Below, one piece after another: positions 52,176 through 64,000 of a stretch of 64,000 nucleotides of DNA. The notes below the pieces were generated by a model. The model was not told the DNA's origin, made no database searches, and worked only from the letters and a program-made list of their open reading frames with translations. This DNA is from Dromaius novaehollandiae (taxonomy: Eukaryota; Chordata; Aves; Casuariiformes; Dromaiidae): contig NC_088102.1 of the NCBI RefSeq assembly GCF_036370855.1, forward strand, positions 37,175,835 to 37,239,834. Reading direction: 5' to 3'. The position numbers and the translations under genes are program-made. Each line of letters starts with the position of its first letter. Within the stretch, counting starts at the first letter, position 1.

Positions 52176-52181
52176 TTTATT
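52176..52181 (-). terminator. Probable poly(A) signal of FSIP1
   Basis: TTTATT on the plus strand is AATAAA on the minus strand. It lies about 195 bp past the FSIP1 stop codon, which gives a short 3' UTR. No closer canonical signal was noticed. Confidence 0.5.
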
Positions 52182-52375
52182 TCATAATGGTTCTAGTCTC
52201 ACAGCCAATTATGTCCAGGCAAGCATTTTGATAACATTCTGTTATTTTGTGCATACTGTTTTTGGCACAGTTTTACATTTAATAAAAGTGCATCCTTGCC
52301 CTATGATACTAATCAGTGTGTATTAGTGCACACCTTTGGTGAGAACCTGTTTGGTTTTTCATCATAATCAAAAGC
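52182..52375 (-). other. FSIP1: FSIP1 3' UTR (predicted)
   Basis: Sequence between the TAG at 52,376-52,378 and the first AATAAA on the minus strand. AT-rich, with no other feature. The true end would lie slightly below 52,176. Confidence 0.45.
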
Positions 52376-52950
52376 CTATTCTAAAGTGCTGTTAGGAGTT
52401 TCACCTCCTTTGGTTTGCAGTGGTATGCTGAGAATGTCAGTCTCCCCGGACAGCTCATTGTTCATGCTGATGCAATATAATGGTTCACCCAAGAAAGAAG
52501 GTTTCTTCAACTTTTTTGTGTTCAGTGCTCTTGACATAAAGTAACCTTCAGTAATACTCTTATCTCCCATCTTCTGTAAACCTTCTAGGTCATCAGGTTC
52601 CTCTGTTTGGGCCAGTGAATCCTTTGATAAATGACTATCAGCCAATGCTTTGCTGAGATAGTAGCCAGGGATTTCACTCTGCATTAGCACATAAAGCTTT
52701 TGTCTTCAAGTCCAGCCTTTTCCTGAGCTGTTAACATCCGTACAATATGGTCTTCAACTAACATTTTGGAAAGAGTAGATGGGGAGTGAAGAGTGGAGTC
52801 CTGACTTGTGTAACAAGGCGGACTTAATCCACAAGAAAGAGATTCCTGAGATTTTGGCATGGTAACGTTGCTCATTGTTCTCTGAGACCGCATACATTCT
52901 TCCAGAAGGGTCTTAAGCTGCTCTTCAGAGAGGCCCATTTGTTCTTCAGT
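52376..52950 (-). CDS. FSIP1: FSIP1 last coding exon (C-terminus), with a one-base frame break
   Basis: FSIP1 is a coiled-coil protein of the sperm fibrous sheath and cilia that interacts with AKAP4. The exon starts at 52,950 after a minus-strand acceptor (TTTTTTCAG) and reads TEEQMGLSEEQLKTLLEEC, matching human LSEEQLKCLLDEC. This frame ends at a TAA at 52,684-52,686. Conserved human-like sequence continues in a second minus-strand frame, 52,690-52,376: GYYLSKAL, then GYFMSRAL and LKKPSFLGEPLYCISM (human GYYLTKAL, DYFMSKTL, LKRPSFLDDPLYGISV), ending at TAG. Joining the two frames needs one extra base near the AAAA run at 52,698-52,701. A sequencing or assembly indel, a recent mutation or a local allele could all explain this. 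Upstream exons were not found in the window, so the gene is partial. Confidence 0.85.
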
Positions 52951-55900
52951 CTGAAAAAATAGGGCAAGAATTTCTTTCTGTCAAAATATAATTAATGAAA
53001 AGTAGCACCATAAAACAGTTTGAGAGGTAGAAAAGCACAGTCAGAACTCTTAAACTGTTATCAGTGTTTTCGAATTCAAACTAAATTTAAGTATGCAGGT
53101 ACCTAATTCTACCATTTACATAATATCTCCCCTGGGTTCTAGATAGGTTTTACACTGAGAGTTCAGAAAGAAGCCTGATGTCCATGAGGCACTGAGAAGT
53201 CCTTCATTTCACTTATAATTTTACACAAGATATCACTGTGTTTTAATTATCAAAGCACGTATTTTCTCATATATGTGGATATGTTGTGTATACACACATA
53301 CACGCACTTTAAGATTTCAGTTACTGAAACCAAAATTGCACATTGCTAAAAGATTTTAAGCCATGGGGGTGATACAGCTGGGGTCAGGAATGGTTTTGGA
53401 CAGCATCAGTCCACAAAGGTTGTCACATCTTGATTAGACTATTCCTAGCTGCTCACTGTAGAAATGCAACGTAGCTTCTCTCAGCCATGTGACAAAAAGC
53501 ACATCAGTTACTCATCTACAGGATCTAACACATGAAGTATGTCCCACAGCACATGACAGAAGAAAGTCTCTTCCTCTGTATTACAATCTTACTTCTTTCT
53601 AGAGCTGCCTTTGCTTGGAGAGCTCACAGATATATCTTTTCAGTCAGTTTCTTATCCAGACAGCAGCAAATGCTAATCATTTTTATCATGGAGGTTTACT
53701 TTACTGGACATTTCTTAAAAGCTGATATTAAAGATAACAACTGACACTAGCTGGTAATGGAGAAGAACAGGAAAGGACATTTTCCTTAGAGAGGGTTTGC
53801 AATGGGAAGTTAGTCTTTACAATCCTTAATGCTTCTTGGTACCCCCTAACAATTTAAACAATTTAAAGCTGTTAATGACAAAAATACGAGACATATTTTA
53901 GATATGCATAATATATTTGCCCACAAAATGTGAGATATAAAAGATACAATCATATCTTTTTCATATATATAAAATAAATAGTATAGGTACTACGCAACAT
54001 TTACTGAAAAAGGTATCAAATACATTTACTTTTGTTTTCTAAAATCGGAACTTTGGTTCTACCTAATCTTCAGAAGACAACGGATTAGTTGACAATCTGA
54101 TGAACTCCCTAAGGTTGCAGTGATTTTTATCAAATAATGATTTTATTCACTGCATTATGACTACTATACAGAGTCTACATTACGCTGGGCCATGGAGCTA
54201 GTATTATTTTAAAGGAAATATCAACATCACATCTCTGATTTTTTTCCTGAAGGTCTCTTATCCAACTACAGAACAAATATGACCCTGTTTGATGTATGTG
54301 AATTGATGAGATCACAGCCTGAGCAGCACAGGGTGTATGAATTACATCTGAAAACTGTTCATTCATATTAATGAATGGGGAAAATTTTCAGTCAGGAAGA
54401 AACTACTATTCCTTTGTTAGACTTGTTTTGGGTATTAAAAATTACAAGCTGACACTACAAAATGAGTAAGAAAGACATTCAAGGTCACTTTCAGTCACCA
54501 TTCTGTATTTAAATTTTCAGACATTGATGATAGCTAATAGCTGCTATTACATCCTGATTACTTTACAGTACAGGCACTATTTGACGCACTTAAACTGAGT
54601 TTTATAGATGTATTCAACTTTTTTTTTTAATTGGTCTCTTCCTGTACAGACCAGTATCACTCCCAAAGACACTGAGTTCATTTTCAATGAGTACAGCAGA
54701 AGAAAATTGTGTAAAAGACACTGAGATGTTTATTGCTTTTAAACAAACAGAAGTCCTTAGCAGACTATTATTGTGCATAGACAGCTTCATTTAGATTAAC
54801 AAAAAATCAGGAAACTACACAGAGAGTCAACTAATCTTGATATCAATCAATGTAATTTTGATTATATAACTAAAATTAAATTGCAATCATAAGCACTGAA
54901 CCCCTATTTAGATATGAGACAAAATTATGGCCCCTTCAAACTATTCTCAGGCTTTTGAATTTTAATCCTAGTGGAGAAAATACTGTTGAAAATAAATCAG
55001 AGAGGGGAAAATGACTAGCAGCAAAACACACGAGAAATCAAAAATGAAACTTGGACTTTTCCAAACTTTCACTCTAAACCTAATCTACTAGCCCATGTTG
55101 AATCCCTTACATTTCTTGAAGTAGTGTTTTAACTTGCATGACAATGTCTCTTTGCAAGCACTCGCTATCAGAATGCTCTCACTATAAGCAGCAAGATACG
55201 TTCACTGAGGTGGAGCACCACAGTAATATAGTAACACTACTTCTGAGAGCACAGTTACATCTAGAGAAAGTATATCCACACAGCAGAATATTATGCTATG
55301 TAACCATAACTACATTTATACCAAAGAAGATTCTCACATCTGGAAAACTATATGGAGTCCCACATGTTTTTTGAGAGTCTGGTTCCACACTTACATATCT
55401 TAAAGCTCTTAGCCAAGACATATGGAGTTAATTTTATGTTAATGACAGGACAATTCACTGATTACAGAAAGGAATTCAGCATCTGGTGTGAATGAATGAG
55501 TAAAAAATGAGTGCAGTGAGGAAGATCATCTTGTCCTGCCTTTCTTTTTTCCTTTATTCCCCACTCCCAGCCCCTAAACTGCAATTTTCCTTTCCTCCTC
55601 CAAGTTTCATTTTTCCTTTTTCCTTTTATGAGGAAAGTCATGCGGCTTGTATTGACAATTAACTCGCAGAGGCAGAAGCTAATTACTTTGATTATTACAA
55701 GGTGGGGAGATTTAGGGCCTAAGGCCAACAGGGAGGGGAATGACTCTAACAGCTATGGAGTTTGAGAGCGTTTGGTAACTTGTGGGCTTGTATTCTTCCT
55801 GAGCGGCAGGCCTGCAGGCAAAGCAGATCAAGTAAAATATTATTTATTTTTGTACCGTCTTTGTCTCTTCCTTCCTTTGGATCATTTTATAAGATGTGCT

Positions 55901-58900
55901 TGCAATGAAATAAGGAGAAAGTATTTAACATGTCTCTCAAACAAAATTATGTTTTAAAATAATAAAGGCTTACTGTTTGCAATTAGCCTGTGCCAAAGTC
56001 ATTTAAGGAAAAACATACGGAAGAAAAGATATCTCTTAAATGGCCATGAGTCACCTACTGGTAACGAGCAGCAAGAAATTTATATTGAAATGAAAGCAGA
56101 AAGGCTGTTGTTGAAATCAGGAAACTGAGTTCTGGAAAACATGCAACACCTAAGCAAAATAAAGGAGAAACAGCTCACACCAAAATTAGTTGTGCATTTG
56201 CAACCAAATGAGTGTTGTAACACCCGGGGTCCCATAATACAGTAATTGTATTAGGAGTTTCCAATTGTACATAGTTACCAGAAAAAATTTTCTCACAGTT
56301 AATTTTAATAGTTGAATACCAGAACTTGGAATCAATAATAAAGGTTTAAGATGACACTAGATTCTACTTCTCCCAAGCTTTCATTGTCCTCACTGTAAAT
56401 AATTTACAACTTCTATACAGAAAAAAATACTCAAAGATACATCTTTAAAAGCCACAGGACATAAAAGTAATGTAACAGAAAATGCAGAAACAGCCCTCTA
56501 GACTAGGGAAAATGAGCTATTAGGTCTGGTTCCCATTAGAAACTGGAAAACCTTTTAATTGTTTTGGCTAATTTTTAATAGGACACGTAGTCCTATTCAT
56601 TTCCAAGGCTTTTTACTGTTAATGATCAAAAAAACTAGTTCCTAGTCAGGAGTTTAGGAGCCTGCTAATGACCTTTTCTGTTTATGTGTGGTAGTTTTTC
56701 CTACACTTGTGGCCCTTCTCCACCTTAAGATTTCTTGTTCTCTGCTAAATTCCTGGGTGACATGCATCTATAGAAAAAAATCTTACTGCATGTGGTAGGA
56801 ATGCAAACTTGTAGTTAGCTATGGACAGGCCTGCTGTGACTCTAGGCTTGCCAGTTCAAAGCTTTAGGATTCTTTTCCATGTCTACACAGCAACTGAGAC
56901 CAGATATAAGCATGTAGAGAAAGCTAATAATTCAGGATTATTATTTCTAATTATAGTAAATAATCATAAAATGGCACACAGTAAATGAAGAAACACTAGA
57001 AAGCCAGGACTACTTAAGGACTCATGTAGCAGGGAGAAATTTATATTTTGATTATATTTATATATACATTTTTATATTTATATTTTGTGTTTATATTTTG
57101 GTGCCAAAAGTATCTTATGATGCTTTATTTGCTTGAAATAATTCACTTTAGTGCTTTAAAGTTAATTTAGTTATATTTTTACTGAAATGTAGGGCTGTAG
57201 CAATCAATTCTAAAGTAACTGCTCTCTTCCTGGTAAAATGCTCCTTTTCAAAAGTACATTAATCTACTGAAATAACATTCTGATTTTTGACACAGAGGCA
57301 CTGGAAGTTTTTTGCAAGTATTAGTTATTCCTGACTGCTTAATAGTTTCTCGAACACACAGCTCTACGCTGTTTTGAGAAGGCAACTTTGCCTTGTATCT
57401 CCACATCAGATACTCAGGTCCACACGCACCATCAATTGCAAGGCCTCACCTTCATGGAACGAAGCACCATGCACTTGCCTAGGAACAGTACGAGCGAGTA
57501 CTGCTGCGGGACATTAACATGCTGCACACAAAAACAGAGACATCATGTCATTGTCAAAAAACCTCTTACAATTTTCAAAAACACTAGAAAGACAAAGTTC
57601 CTTTGCATCATGAAAATCATTATTGGTATCCATAACCTGTAAACTGACTTACATTATGGGGATATATCCTTATGAGAGCCATGCAGTCATTTCTGCAAAT
57701 TCCCAAGTGCCCAGCAAGCTATGTTAGGATTTCAGTGCTTGCTTGTTTGCTTTTAAAAACATTGTGAGAAGAGAGTACTTCCTCTGCAAGGCTTATTTCA
57801 GAAGGTAACAAGAGAAACTGTAACTAGAATAGATCATAAACATGCTTTCAACTCAGTGAAGCTGTTACTGGAGAGGACAGTAATTAGTACGGATTGGGTG
57901 GCATTAAAAATTAAGACAGGAAGCTGAACAACGGATAGAGAAATTAATGGCTCCTTGTGCTACAATCATGATTCACCATCTGGTGGTACTGTGCTTAAGT
58001 CCAGTTTGGGGGATTGGGGGAATTCTGTATTGTTTCAGAAAATAAATAAATCTTTACAAAGGCAGGAAGGGGATTCCTGAGCCACACAAAAAAATCTTCT
58101 GCTTACACTCTTTTCCTCCATCTGCTAGCCTTACTCCTGCTAGTTACATTTTCCATTCTCTATTTTTTTCCACTATTTGTGCACGGGAAAATGAAAAGGT
58201 CTGGTAGTCAGTTTTCTGTAGCTGCTGCTAATAGACAGAAAGCAGAAGGGACAAAAGTATCTAGGCAAGAAACAGATGAGAACACCAAGAAAAAAAGGAG
58301 AGGGGATATTAGTGAGCATCTGGTAACATCACTGACTGAAGAGAAAATTAAAACTTGTAATATCAGGAGCCATCAGAACCACAACATCAGAACCACTGTG
58401 AGGCTCACGAAATCATTTTTCAGAATTTCATAAATTGTCTGGGGAAAAATAAATTTAAAAATACTAGGAAAATTCAAAATGAAAATAAACTTAATTTTAT
58501 TAATAAATTGAAAATTTAAAAAATACTGAATTTTTCTCTTTTTTCCAACAGACAGAAGTCTTAGCAGAGGGAAATCAAAAGGGGACATAAGTTTACATAA
58601 TTTTGCTCTTATTTAGAGTAGCAAAAGACACCAAGAAAAGAAAGGGAAAATTGTGAAGGAGAGACACTTTAATTGCAGCAGTTTATTTTTTTTGTTGTTG
58701 TTTTTTAACAGATAGCCTGCAGGTCATACATGTGAAAATAATTACAAGTTCTTGCAGGCAAAACTAATTTAAACATGCATATTTTAGTCGTTACAAGGAG
58801 CTATAATACTTGGTTTTATTTTTTCTTTCTCAAAAGTATCCAATCAATTGCTTGTGGTTTGAATGGGCAAATAATGCAAGACTGCACTTCTTCATCTATG

Positions 58901-61900
58901 CCACACCCTGTAGACTTGAGAAAGTGAAAGCAACTGGTTGCCAGTGGTGACAGAAGTAGAAAAAAATAGAAAGCTAACATATCTTTAATAATAATTTTCT
59001 TCTCATTTGATAACATAGACACTAAACTACATTACTCACAGCTATAGAATTATTGCATGGTGTTGCACTGAAATATAATGAAGGGTTTTGGTACACTAGG
59101 ATGTAATGAAGAGGTTTTGGTGGCTACAGGTATGGATTTCTTCTTATAAGTATCTGGATAAAATTTTATAATTTTTAAAGGTCCAAAAAGCTTAATTTTT
59201 GAATTGTTACAACATGCAAGTCATACTTTTTAGCTTTCATTTTCTGACGCTTATTTTCAAGTTCAGCTTCATTTCATTGTAACTTTTGATCTACAAGTTG
59301 CATAATATTTTCTAAGTGCCTGCATATTAGAGCTGAAATTTTCACACGTGGGCACCAAAATCTGTATTTGTATGTCTTCGCCAAAGTTTCAAAGACCTAA
59401 CTTTAGGAAACAAAATTTGAAAATGTCACACACATCTGAAGTTCCCAAGATTCCTATCAGACAGCTATCTATTAATAAAAACAAATCTGTAATTAAAGAT
59501 TCTTCTACATAATTATTTCTCACAATTGCCTATACACGCATACATGCATCTGAGGAAAATCATTACTTCAAATGATCTATTTTCATTAACTAAAGCAAGT
59601 ATGGTATTTATAACCTTTAGATCCCAAACAGTACTGAGAAGACTACATTCAAATGTAAATAGTTAAAATAACATATTTAAACTCCTTAAAAACTGTATTT
59701 GCATTAGCATGGTGGCTCTTTTTTTCATTTTAGGTGCTAATACAGCATAAGATTTATGTGGGATTTATTTCTGTGTGTTCTAAAGGAAAGCTAAGTGAGT
59801 TTTGATTTACTGTTACAATGTAAACCCAAATATTTCAGCAAATGATTTACTTATGAATAGTAGGTTTTCCACAGCAAACCAAATGGTTGACAAACCAATA
59901 GCAAAGGAAATTGTGAATATATTATGTATGATATATAAAGAAAAAATAAATTAAAGGGTAATAGAAATTATTTTTAAATTCCATTTTAAATTGAGAACTA
60001 TTTTTCTTATTTCAATAATCTTTTACTAAAACACCTGGGATTGTGAAACTGTGACTAAATCTGTTTAACTCTGACTTTACTAGAACATATAACTATTCCA
60101 CATTAAATAAAAAATTATATTCAAACAATCCATTTTTGCTGTCAAAGTTATAAAGAGGGTTAAATTAGTGGCTGGGAAGTACTCCTACATAAGCAGCTGA
60201 GTCTGAAGTTAAATGAATTAATAAACCAAATTTTGACAGCTATAGTCTCTTTTGCAGGTGCAGAGAGATATTTTATTTGAATTTACTTTCTTTTGTTCAG
60301 TTCAATACTGTTTAATTTGAATTTGAGAAACTAAACAGAAGCTGGAAGAACAAGAAACTTGTTTTCATCTTCTGATGCTGAATAAAAACAAAAGAAAGAA
60401 GAGACGTAGTATTCTAAAAGCCTGGAAACTCTTGAAGCCATTGGATCTGCTAACTGTAGATAACGTTTGCTGTTATCAGGAAATCTGTTAGTTTTAAACA
60501 GGGCTAACCTTTTGCTGAAAACATTTAAAAAGTCATAATGAAACTCTAAAATCTTACTCCATTCTCCTCCTCCTAACTATAAACAGCGTTTGTAGTATTC
60601 TGGTATCTCTTGCCCTAAAATTTATACCTTGGTTTTGATTGTATGGTGTATTTGACTTGTGTATATCCTATATAGTAAAAAATTTTATTAGTTAAGTTTC
60701 AATGCTTCTAAAATGCTACTGTCTTGCTACTGAATTAAAATCTGGTTTCCATCCAAAAGCAGCAGGACACAAACTCCTAGTAAGAATCTACAAAGGAAGA
60801 AATTTTGCTTGCTATCTTTAATAGCACAAAAGGTAAGAACTAAGAGTCTAAATAGACATATATTAAACTGTGTAATTAAATCTGCATAGAATATATTTTC
60901 TTGGCTAGGGAAAAAAGGTACTGAATTAGTGTTGTGGGCATATTTAAAAATCAACATAACCTAGTAGTCACTAAACAGTAAGGTGCAACTGATCTTTAGG
61001 AAAATAGGTAAAAAGTTTAAGAATAAAAGAAAATTAAGCCATAATATTAAAAAAACTTGATTTAAAAAATAAACTAAGCTAAAGTCTCTGATTTTTATCA
61101 CTTTGAATTTAAAATCAATCCACTCCAAGGATGTCAACAGATGTTTTAGAAGAATTCAATTTTTCTAATTTCAGACCAGTTCAATATTTAGCTCATCTAA
61201 GCTGCTGCATTTGTAGATAAAAAATAAGCATTATACTATACATGAGACACTGTATAATTTTTTCTCTCATTTCTAAAATCTCCCTCAATTGTTAGCTCTG
61301 GTTTTTAGAGCACTTGATTCCATGTACTTTCACTTCTTATTAGGTTATAAAAACAAACAATTCTTGTTTGCACACACTGTACATATGTGCAAAAACAAGG
61401 CACAAATTCCTGAACTGGTATTTATGATCTATTATACTAAGACTTCCATTTTCTGGCCTCTGCAGAAGGTGCAGGACTTCTGCAAGTAATTAGGTTATTT
61501 AACATTCAGAAGGAGTTTTTTAAACATCCCATTCAGTGTTTTTAATTGTTTGTTATTAAGCATCTAACAGATTTCATTTCATTCAACTATCTTCCTTGAA
61601 TATTATTAAGTTATGGCTTTAATTTTCAGCAAAGCCAATAGAGTCAACAAAAATGCCTTGATGTGGTTGCAGCTGTTTTCTGTTACAAAAAAACCCATTT
61701 ATTTTACTTTTTTTGCTCATGTTGGCTTTTATTTTCCAAGAAGTAGATACAGGGTAGCATGACGGGGCCGCAGTACCCTATATATCAATTTTAAAACTCT
61801 GTAACTAAGTACCACGAGATTTTAAGAACACTCACAGGTCAAATATAGAATATAACTTATTGGCTGAACAGAAAATATAAATAGGAATAAACCGAGGGCA

Positions 61901-64000
61901 TGGAGATTTGTTTCTTTGTCATATAAAACACTTCACAGCAAGCATTGAAACACCAATAAAAGTAACATGTCCCTCCAATAAGGAAAACAGAGAAACCACA
62001 AGCACATGATCGACATGACCCACATACTTAAGTGGCTAAAAGTCCCTAAAAACAGCAACTTGCCCAATGAGCAGGAAGCCATGAAGATTCAGAGAAAACA
62101 GCTATTGCCAGAAGCCTAAAAAAGGACAAAATAATAGCTTATGTATTAAGGAGCTCAGACCATACTGCCTGCCATTCTCCAGGGATATCTTTTCAGGTGA
62201 TTCTTATTTAATGGCCCTGCCTATCAATAGCAGCAGGTACCTCTGAATACTGAATTCTTGCATATAACATGTATGTCTGTGTACTGTAAACCTGACCGGT
62301 GATATATTATTGGTGACAAAAATATTCTTTCCTAATATTAGAAGTTCGACATGAAGGAAGTCCTGCTATATATGCAATAACAGGATACAGAAAAAAGATG
62401 TGTTCTGTAGTGAAGACAGATAGGTAGTGTACATTCAGTTATCCGAGTTAAGGGAAAAAAAACAGTTTTCTTTTGTAAATGTAGCCCTCTTCCTAAGTAC
62501 TTACTAAGTATTTTTCCTAGTAACAGAATTGTACGAACACCTACTTTTAAATAACAAGACCTATAAGGCTTAGTTTTCGTTACCCTGTAGTTGAAGTTCA
62601 TTTCATAAGATTAATAAAAAAAGCATATGCTGTACTGGCAAATGCAGTCATAAAAAAACAATGGGTCTGGATGTCTCTCCAAAAATACCAGGTCTAATAC
62701 ATTTCAAACTATGGATTTTTCTTGTTTGAGCTTTTAAGTGTTACAGTTCAAAGAAAAGGCTTGCTTTGTTTTTCTTTTTAAACAGAAGCAAATATTCTTG
62801 TGAAATCACGGCACTGCAAAAGTCTAGAACTTTAACAACACCAAAAATTACAAGACTTGAGGGGAAAAGAAAGGGAAGTTGGTAACACTTGCAGTTATGT
62901 GAACTGAAAATACAGAATCCTAGTTCACAACAGCAGGACTATTAAATCCTTTAAAAAGGAGAAAGAAAGCAAATTCCCATTTACTGCTCATGAAATATTT
63001 CTGACCCTTCAATTCACAACTTGAGTATTCATAATCACTGAGGAACACAGTTTTAAAAGCTGTGAAATTGTCATTGCTTTTTAGAGAAAATCTCTGTATA
63101 TGAGTATAGATAAACGAGCAAGAATGTGGGTGGTTTCGCCACATCTAAGTCTGTTCATGAGAGGTCAGAGAAAGAATTGATAAAGATTTGGGGGCTTTTC
63201 GTGTCTGGCAGAGCTGGCTGCCACATGGCAAGTGCAGTCTCTATAGGGAATGTCAGGTTGCAGCTGTGCTTGTCAGTGTGGGCATATATTCTATGGAGTG
63301 CTGAAAATACATTTTTAAAAAAGAAAGAGCATAATGAAGAATATTTTTCTTTTCTAAATAATGGCAGGGTATTTTGAAATGAGATACCTGCATCTGGCTC
63401 TTCTATTTGCATTCAAAACAAAAAAATGAAAGCCTTTAGGAAGAATGTGACGAAGAGCACTGCCCCAGGGAAAACATTTTATTTGGAGTTTCAAGCCTGT
63501 TTGTACCCATTCTAGTTTTGGAGAGGAAAAAAAATCCTTTCTGTAAGTATGAGAACATGAATTTAACCTTGAAATATTAAAATATACATTACCAGAAAAT
63601 TTACATTTACGTCATGTAACAATAAAAAAGCTAAGACGGTGACAAAACAAGTGCTTATCTATTTATTATCTATTTATTATAGATTATATATTTATTATAT
63701 ATTATTTAGTGTTTGATAGCTGTTCTCAAAAAAATTAAAAATGCAAAATGATAGAATTACTCATTTTCTGTCTAACTAGAAAGGTCACTCTTCAGTAGGA
63801 CTGAGCTATTAAGGTAAACCTGAGCTTTGACTGCTTATTAACACTCTCACAGTTTTTCCTCAGGCTTGTATATCACGTATAGCAAATGTGCAACAGTACC
63901 AATCACAATACTCCTGCCAGACTGATAAAACTCCTATAGCATTATGAGTGAAACCCATGTATTTTATGACCTTGCCAAACTAGAAACAGCGTAAGTTTTA
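52951..64000. other. Probable FSIP1 intron, no exon recognised
   Basis: FSIP1 has very long introns in mammals, and transcription from the right would cross this whole stretch. I looked on the minus strand for exons resembling the human segments upstream of LSEEQLK, such as the REIDEKLKMM region, and found none. Minus-strand open frames here have no matching splice sites. AT-rich simple sequence lies at about 63,655-63,710 and TATATTTATA-type repeats at about 57,040-57,100. Confidence 0.5.

Noticed and set aside
58179-58433. Lysine-rich plus-strand open frame of 84 codons
   Set aside because: It lies in A-rich DNA, which makes Lys/Asn/Arg codons by composition. No family is recognised and it runs antisense to the FSIP1 transcript.
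58816-59022. Minus-strand open frame in the region where FSIP1 exons could lie
   Set aside because: It has no similarity to the remembered human FSIP1 upstream segments, and its splice sites do not fit.

Overview
The window is vertebrate nuclear DNA, most likely from a bird. It carries spliced genes with GT-AG introns, no bacterial-type gene layout, few interspersed repeats, and CR1-type LINE fragments that read in the typical avian way. It holds one complete gene, thrombospondin-1 (THBS1, plus strand). It also holds the 3' end of a second gene, fibrous sheath interacting protein 1 (FSIP1, minus strand). The two genes lie tail to tail, the order I know from human 15q14.

Positions 1 to about 21,900 are AT-rich intergenic DNA upstream of THBS1. 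I see no intact gene there. It holds a CR1 fragment (about 15,820-16,320), a probable CR1 3' end (about 3,280-3,333), a MIR-like SINE relic (about 12,480-12,597), two pieces resembling old amniote repeats (about 5,885-5,945 and 20,690-20,850), and one protein-like but stop-interrupted stretch (about 640-1,134).

Positions about 21,900-23,120 form the THBS1 promoter. A perfect CArG box and an E-box lie about 1 kb upstream of the gene. They are followed by a sharp CpG island with a perfect 49-bp tandem duplication, an inverted CCAAT box and a TTTAAA TATA-like element. A second TATA sequence lies about 320 bp further upstream.

THBS1 spans about 22,915-40,535 in 22 exons, and all exon junctions keep frame. 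The 3,531-nt reading frame (23,347-38,186) gives 1,176 residues, six more than human. In order it encodes a signal peptide, heparin-binding N-terminal domain, trimerisation segment, VWC/procollagen domain, three type 1 repeats, three EGF-like domains, calcium-binding type 3 repeats with RGD, and the C-terminal lectin-like domain with two VVM motifs. The 3' UTR is about 2.3 kb, with AU-rich elements and seed matches to miR-18, miR-19, let-7 and miR-1/206.

Positions about 40,540-52,170 separate the two 3' ends. This stretch is AT-rich, with a CR1 tail and microsatellites. The last coding exon of FSIP1 lies at 52,950-52,376 (minus). It matches the human C-terminus but needs a one-base frame change near 52,700. 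From 52,951 to 64,000 I could recognise no further FSIP1 exon, so this is probably a long intron.

No new multi-gene system is evident. The most useful leads are the promoter duplication, the CArG/CCAAT layout, the avian-type changes in the heparin- and CD36-binding motifs, the (CT)n splice acceptor of exon 9, and the FSIP1 frameshift.
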